Assembly: GCA_900318685.1 (NCBI GenBank)
Contig: ONLL01000034.1
Span: forward strand, 1 to 37,077
Direction: 5' to 3'
Length of the DNA: 37,077 nucleotides
DNA from: an uncultured Prevotellaceae bacterium
GTDB taxonomy: Bacteria; Bacteroidota; Bacteroidia; Bacteroidales; Bacteroidaceae
Shown here one piece after another: positions 34,432-37,077 of the stretch. The notes beneath the pieces are model-generated. The model searched no databases, was not told the origin of the DNA, and saw nothing but the letters and a program-made list of their open reading frames with translations. A program made the position numbers and the translations under genes. The stretch's first letter is position 1, and every line of letters begins with the position of its first letter.

Positions 34432-34917
34432 ATGAAACCGAATCTCAATATGAATTGTACTAAAATTCTTTCCCTGATATTCGTTGCTGGCATAACACTG
34501 ATGTCGTGTGGCGGTAGCGACGATCCTGATGACCCCATCAATCCTACCCCCAATCCGCCTAAACCCAATACACAAGGCAAGTTTCTAACCATGAAGCACG
34601 AGCTGCCCGCTAAGGCCTCTGAGGAGATTCTCACCCTTAATGGCCTTAGCAGCAGCATCTCGGAGATGGCTGGTGCAGATTACTCTTCCAGTTGGCTCAC
34701 AATCACTAAGGAGGCCTATACCTCAGGAGCTCCGAAGGTGAAGCTGAAGGCTACTGAGAATATGCAGACCACAAAGCGCTCTGCCTATGTTGTCTTCGTG
34801 GCTGCCAAGGACACGCTGGCTCTCACCATCAACCAGGCCGTCTACCAGTCAGGCACTGACGTCAACAACCCCAACGACACCTCCACTGACCAGCCGGCCT
34901 ACTCACGCAGCGAATAA
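34432..34917 (+). CDS. Small lipoprotein with a BACON-like domain
   Basis: A 161-residue protein following the second giant gene by 39 bases. The lipobox is LMSCGG (cysteine at about 26), so it is a lipoprotein, followed by an acidic/proline linker (SDDPDDPINPTPNPP) of the kind that often marks surface export in Bacteroidota. The remaining 110 residues resemble a BACON-type sandwich (SSSWLTITKEA, RSAYVVFVAAKDTLALTINQ). Translation from ATG 34432 follows AACAAGGAAAACAAA; ATG 34450 is an alternative. It is probably co-transcribed with the giant gene and may help anchor or present it or its ligand; this is inferred from position. Confidence 0.85.
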   Translation: MKPNLNMNCTKILSLIFVAGITLMSCGGSDDPDDPINPTPNPPKPNTQGKFLTMKHELPAKASEEILTLNGLSSSISEMAGADYSSSWLTITKEAYTSGAPKVKLKATENMQTTKRSAYVVFVAAKDTLALTINQAVYQSGTDVNNPNDTSTDQPAYSRSE

Positions 34918-34941
34918 AGAGAACCACATGCAAACTAAATC

Positions 34942-34972
34942 ACCCCTCTTCTTCCATAGGAGAGGGGTTTTT
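34942..34972 (+). terminator. Intrinsic terminator after the lipoprotein gene
   Basis: ACCCCTCT and AGAGGGGT form an 8-bp stem with an 11-base loop, followed by TTTTT-like sequence (GGGGTTTTTC). It lies 25 bases after the stop codon. Confidence 0.85.
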
Positions 34973-35000
34973 CGTGTGGGTATATGATAAAGGGATATTA

Positions 35001-35792
35001 TCAGCTAGGGCGCCTCATTCGCTGATGGAGCTGGAAGAGGGCGGGCAGAAGAATGCATAGCGAGAAGAGCAGTGCCATGAGTGCAGGACGCATGCCCTGA
35101 CCTACAATGTCCTGCAGCGACTGCGGATTATGGTAGACGTGGAACAAGACGTATGCTGCCGTGTTGTTTGCCCAGTGATAGGCCACGCCTGGCACGATGC
35201 TCCCTGTGCGCATGTAGAGCCATCCCAGCAGCAGGCCGATGAGGAAGGCATGGGGCATCTGAGCCGGGTTGAGATGGACGATGGCAAAGATCAGTGCCGA
35301 CAGGGCTATCATCCACCATCGGTGCCGGGGCTTCCATTCCAGCAGGCTCCTGAGCACGCAGCCACGAAACACCATCTCCTCGACCACAGGAGGCAGCAGA
35401 GCGATGACCATATAGCCACCAGGCACGCTCATCAGGCCCTCCATCTGCTTGTTTGTCTCATCCACTATCTCCTTGGCCCATCCGCTCCATTCAGGAATCA
35501 GTCCTTGCAGCAATAGCGAAGGCACCAGGGCTCCCAGGGCAGCCACCACGCTCCAGCCTATCACATCCCAAGGGCGCGAACGCAGATAGCTGCGAGAGGC
35601 CTCAAACCATCCTGCTCTCAGAAACACCAGAATGGTCAGCAGCGAGAACAGCACCATCACCCCTATATGCCACAGGGGAGGCAGCGAATCGGCTGGTGCA
35701 CCTGTTATCAGCGTATAGGAGATGGTCACCAGCAACTGGACCACAAACTGTATGGCCAGGAAAGCGAAGGTAAAGATGAATGCTTTTTTCAT
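35001..35792 (-). CDS. CPBP-family intramembrane metalloprotease
   Basis: A 263-residue membrane protein with about seven or eight hydrophobic helices. The family motifs are present: EExxxR as EEMVFR (E138, E139, R143), FxxxH as FAIVH (H173) and HxxxN as HWANN (H206, N210). CPBP (Abi, CAAX-like) proteases cut within the membrane; in bacteria they are linked to bacteriocin self-immunity or peptide maturation, but the substrate cannot be read from sequence. The ATG overlaps the ribF stop codon as ATGA, so it is translated from the same message. No bacteriocin precursor is seen nearby. Confidence 0.92.
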   Translation of the reverse strand: MKKAFIFTFAFLAIQFVVQLLVTISYTLITGAPADSLPPLWHIGVMVLFSLLTILVFLRAGWFEASRSYLRSRPWDVIGWSVVAALGALVPSLLLQGLIPEWSGWAKEIVDETNKQMEGLMSVPGGYMVIALLPPVVEEMVFRGCVLRSLLEWKPRHRWWMIALSALIFAIVHLNPAQMPHAFLIGLLLGWLYMRTGSIVPGVAYHWANNTAAYVLFHVYHNPQSLQDIVGQGMRPALMALLFSLCILLPALFQLHQRMRRPS

Positions 35793-36727
35793 GAGTTGAG
35801 AGATGGGTTCTGTGATTGAAGGATTTCCTTTGCCCTCTGCACGTCGGCTGCCATCTGCCTGGCCAAGGTCTCAGCACTGTCGAAATGCTGCTCACTGCGC
35901 AGGCGAGCCACAAACCTGATGGTCATGGGCTGACGATAGATGGAACGATGGAAGTCGAGGATATGAGTCTCTATGGTATGACGATGCCCGTCGAAGGTAG
36001 GACGCATGCCTATGTTGGTCACACCCATCCTCTGCCGTTCATCATCCATCAGATTGACACGGACGGCATAGACTCCGTCCTCAGGCATCAGCAGGCACGA
36101 TGACTGCAGCTGCAGGTTGGCCGTAGGAAAGCCTATCTGGCGCCCCACCTGCTCGCCTTCCACCACCTCGCCACACAGCTCATAGGGCCTGCCCAGACAG
36201 CGGGCTGCCTGCTCTACCTCTCCCTGTGTCAGCAGACGGCGTATGCGTGAGGAACTCACTGCCTGTCCCTCTAGCATCAAGGGCTGAGCCTCCACCACAT
36301 CGATGCCCATTGTCTGTCCATAGCGCACATAGTCGTCAAAGCCTTCATCAGTGCCTTTTGTCCTGTGCCCGAAGTGATTGTCATAACCCGTCAGCAGCAT
36401 CTGCACTCCCAGCTGCTCCTTCAGCACATGCTGCATGAAGTCGGAGGCACTGAGACGCGACAGTTCTTCATCGAAGTGCAGCACCACCAGACGGTCGATG
36501 CCTGTCTGGCGCAGCAGGCGCTCCTTCTCACTGAGGGTGGTCAGCAGCTGAGGTTGCCAACTGTCACACAGCACCTGGCGAGGATGGCGGTCAAAAGTGA
36601 TCACCACAGGCCTCAGCCCTCGCACCGAGGCTTCCCTGCACAACTGCTCCACCAGGAACAAATGTCCCCGATGCACACCGTCGAAGAAGCCTATTGTGGC
36701 TGCTGCTGCTTTCTTCATTGTTGTCAT
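35789..36727 (-). CDS. ribF: Bifunctional riboflavin kinase / FAD synthetase
   Basis: A 312-residue enzyme that phosphorylates riboflavin to FMN and adenylylates FMN to FAD. The N-terminal FAD synthetase domain (about 8-170) has the nucleotidyltransferase motif GFFDGVHRGH (13-22) and SSSRIR-type binding residues near 164. The C-terminal riboflavin kinase domain (about 185-305) has GRQIGFPTAN, PEDGVYAVRV and TNIGMRPTFDG. Length and domain order are typical. Start ATG 36725-36727 is used; ATG 36716-36718 is also possible. It is followed by the CPBP protease gene with a 4-base overlap. It is a housekeeping gene that anchors this end of the window as core chromosome. Confidence 0.96.
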   Translation of the reverse strand: MTTMKKAAAATIGFFDGVHRGHLFLVEQLCREASVRGLRPVVITFDRHPRQVLCDSWQPQLLTTLSEKERLLRQTGIDRLVVLHFDEELSRLSASDFMQHVLKEQLGVQMLLTGYDNHFGHRTKGTDEGFDDYVRYGQTMGIDVVEAQPLMLEGQAVSSSRIRRLLTQGEVEQAARCLGRPYELCGEVVEGEQVGRQIGFPTANLQLQSSCLLMPEDGVYAVRVNLMDDERQRMGVTNIGMRPTFDGHRHTIETHILDFHRSIYRQPMTIRFVARLRSEQHFDSAETLARQMAADVQRAKEILQSQNPSLNS

Positions 36728-36735
36728 TTGGAGTG

Positions 36736-36743
36736 CAAAGGTA
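36736..36743 (-). promoter_or_regulatory. -7 box of ribF
   Basis: TACCTTTG on the minus strand fits TAnnTTTG, only eight bases before the first ATG. The short leader slightly favours the second ATG at 36716-36718. No FMN riboswitch is visible in the upstream DNA. Confidence 0.6.
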
Positions 36744-36782
36744 CTAATTTTTTCCTCTTATCGCCACTTTTTTCCAAAAAAA

Positions 36783-36814
36783 TTTGGTTATTTGCCCTTT
36801 TCGTCGTACCTTTG
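36783..36814 (+). promoter_or_regulatory. Promoter of the tRNA gene
   Basis: TTTG (36783-36786), a 20-bp spacer and TACCTTTG (36807-36814) match the Bacteroidota consensus fully. The leader holds a CCGCATTATGCGG hairpin before the tRNA. Confidence 0.8.
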
Positions 36815-36855
36815 CAGCCGCATTATGCGGAATGCCCGCATTTATCATGCATCCC

Positions 36856-36929
36856 GGACTTGTAGCTCAGTTGGTTAGAGCAACAGACTCATAATCTGGA
36901 GGTCCCAGGTTCAAGCCCTGGCTGGTCCA
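36856..36929 (+). tRNA. tRNA with CAT anticodon (Met, or Ile2)
   Basis: A 74-base cloverleaf. The D arm is GCTC..GAGC, the anticodon loop CTCATAA gives anticodon CAT, and the T arm CCAGG-TTCAAGC-CCTGG is perfect. The first pair is G-C, so it is more likely elongator Met or lysidine-modified Ile2 than initiator. The acceptor stem (GGACTTG with CTGGTCC) has one T-T mismatch and one G-T pair, and the anticodon stem has an A-G mismatch at its outer end. CCA is not encoded; the discriminator base is A. No other tRNA is seen. Confidence 0.88.
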
Positions 36930-36940
36930 CGCTAAAAATC

Positions 36941-36972
36941 AAGGAGTTACATCAAAAATGTAGCTCCTTTTT
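36941..36972 (+). terminator. Intrinsic terminator of the tRNA transcript
   Basis: AAGGAGTTACAT and ATGTAGCTCCTT pair along 12 positions (one T-G) around CAAAA, followed by a T run. It lies 12 bases after the tRNA. Confidence 0.88.
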
Positions 36973-36978
36973 CTTTGC

Positions 36979-37066
36979 TTTGCGAACAATTTGCGAACAA
37001 AATTGCATTTCGCGAACACCAATATAATCTTTCTGCAATAATTGATTCACTCATTTTGTTCGCAAA
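36979..37066. repeat. Repeated TTTGCGAACAA boxes, possible recombinase-binding sites
   Basis: Two adjoining copies of TTTGCGAACAA (36979-36989 and 36990-37000), a partial copy CGCGAACA (37011-37018) and a perfect inverted copy TTGTTCGCAAA (37056-37066) lie right after the tRNA and its terminator. Such clusters beside a tRNA may be arm sites of an integrative element. No integrase is within the window, so this is only a suggestion. Confidence 0.5.
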
Positions 37067-37077
37067 TCCCATTATTT

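Noticed and set aside
36728-36782. An FMN riboswitch ahead of ribF
   Set aside because: The leader is only a few bases long after the -7 box, with no room for the conserved RFN structure.

Overview
The window looks like chromosome from a Bacteroidales bacterium, most likely Prevotellaceae. Three things point there: promoters of the Bacteroidota type (TAnnTTTG at -7, sometimes TTTG at -33), A-rich ribosome-binding regions, and several large exported proteins ending in a type IX secretion (T9SS) type A sorting domain. The genus is an inference; no rRNA or universal marker other than ribF is present.

Bases 1-11.8 kb (minus strand) hold one AT-rich run of nine tightly packed genes. In transcription order they are: a soluble FHA protein, a membrane-anchored Ser/Thr kinase, a PP2C phosphatase with a membrane span and coiled coils, an FHA protein with a membrane span, a double-FHA/membrane/trypsin-like protease fusion, a secreted protein of unknown function, a second membrane-anchored kinase, a T9SS-exported protein of Ig-like repeats, and a secreted protein with a short barrel-like tail. 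Start/stop overlaps and small gaps argue for an operon. I read it as a phosphothreonine signalling relay that crosses the inner membrane and may act on a periplasmic protease and surface proteins. This is the best candidate for a little-described system. Just upstream of it (about 11.91-12.19 kb, minus strand) is a strong candidate structured non-coding RNA with its own promoter, many hairpins, a closing long-range helix and a terminator.

Bases 12.4-24 kb are GC-rich and more ordinary: an N-acetylmuramoyl-L-alanine amidase, a DUF6078-like protein, an LD-carboxypeptidase with an orphan ABC ATPase, an unusual fusion of a PI-PLC-like domain with a GH27 glycosidase and a CBM35-like module, an NlpC/P60 peptidase, a CapA-like protein, and a receiver-like/ATP-grasp protein related to PEP synthase.

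Bases 23.3-35 kb look like a second regulatory unit. A membrane-spanning regulator (periplasmic kelch-like propeller, one membrane helix, cytoplasmic AraC-type DNA-binding domain) is followed by two giant T9SS-exported proteins and a lipoprotein. The promoters of both giant genes carry the same half-site, CTCTCAAAA, in direct and inverted copies at nearly the same distance from the -7 box. This suggests the regulator controls both. The gap between the giant genes holds 22-bp periodic repeats and a large inverted repeat.

Bases 35-37.1 kb carry a CPBP membrane protease overlapping ribF (minus strand), then a tRNA with a CAT anticodon, a clean terminator, and repeated TTTGCGAACAA boxes at the right edge that may belong to an integration site.
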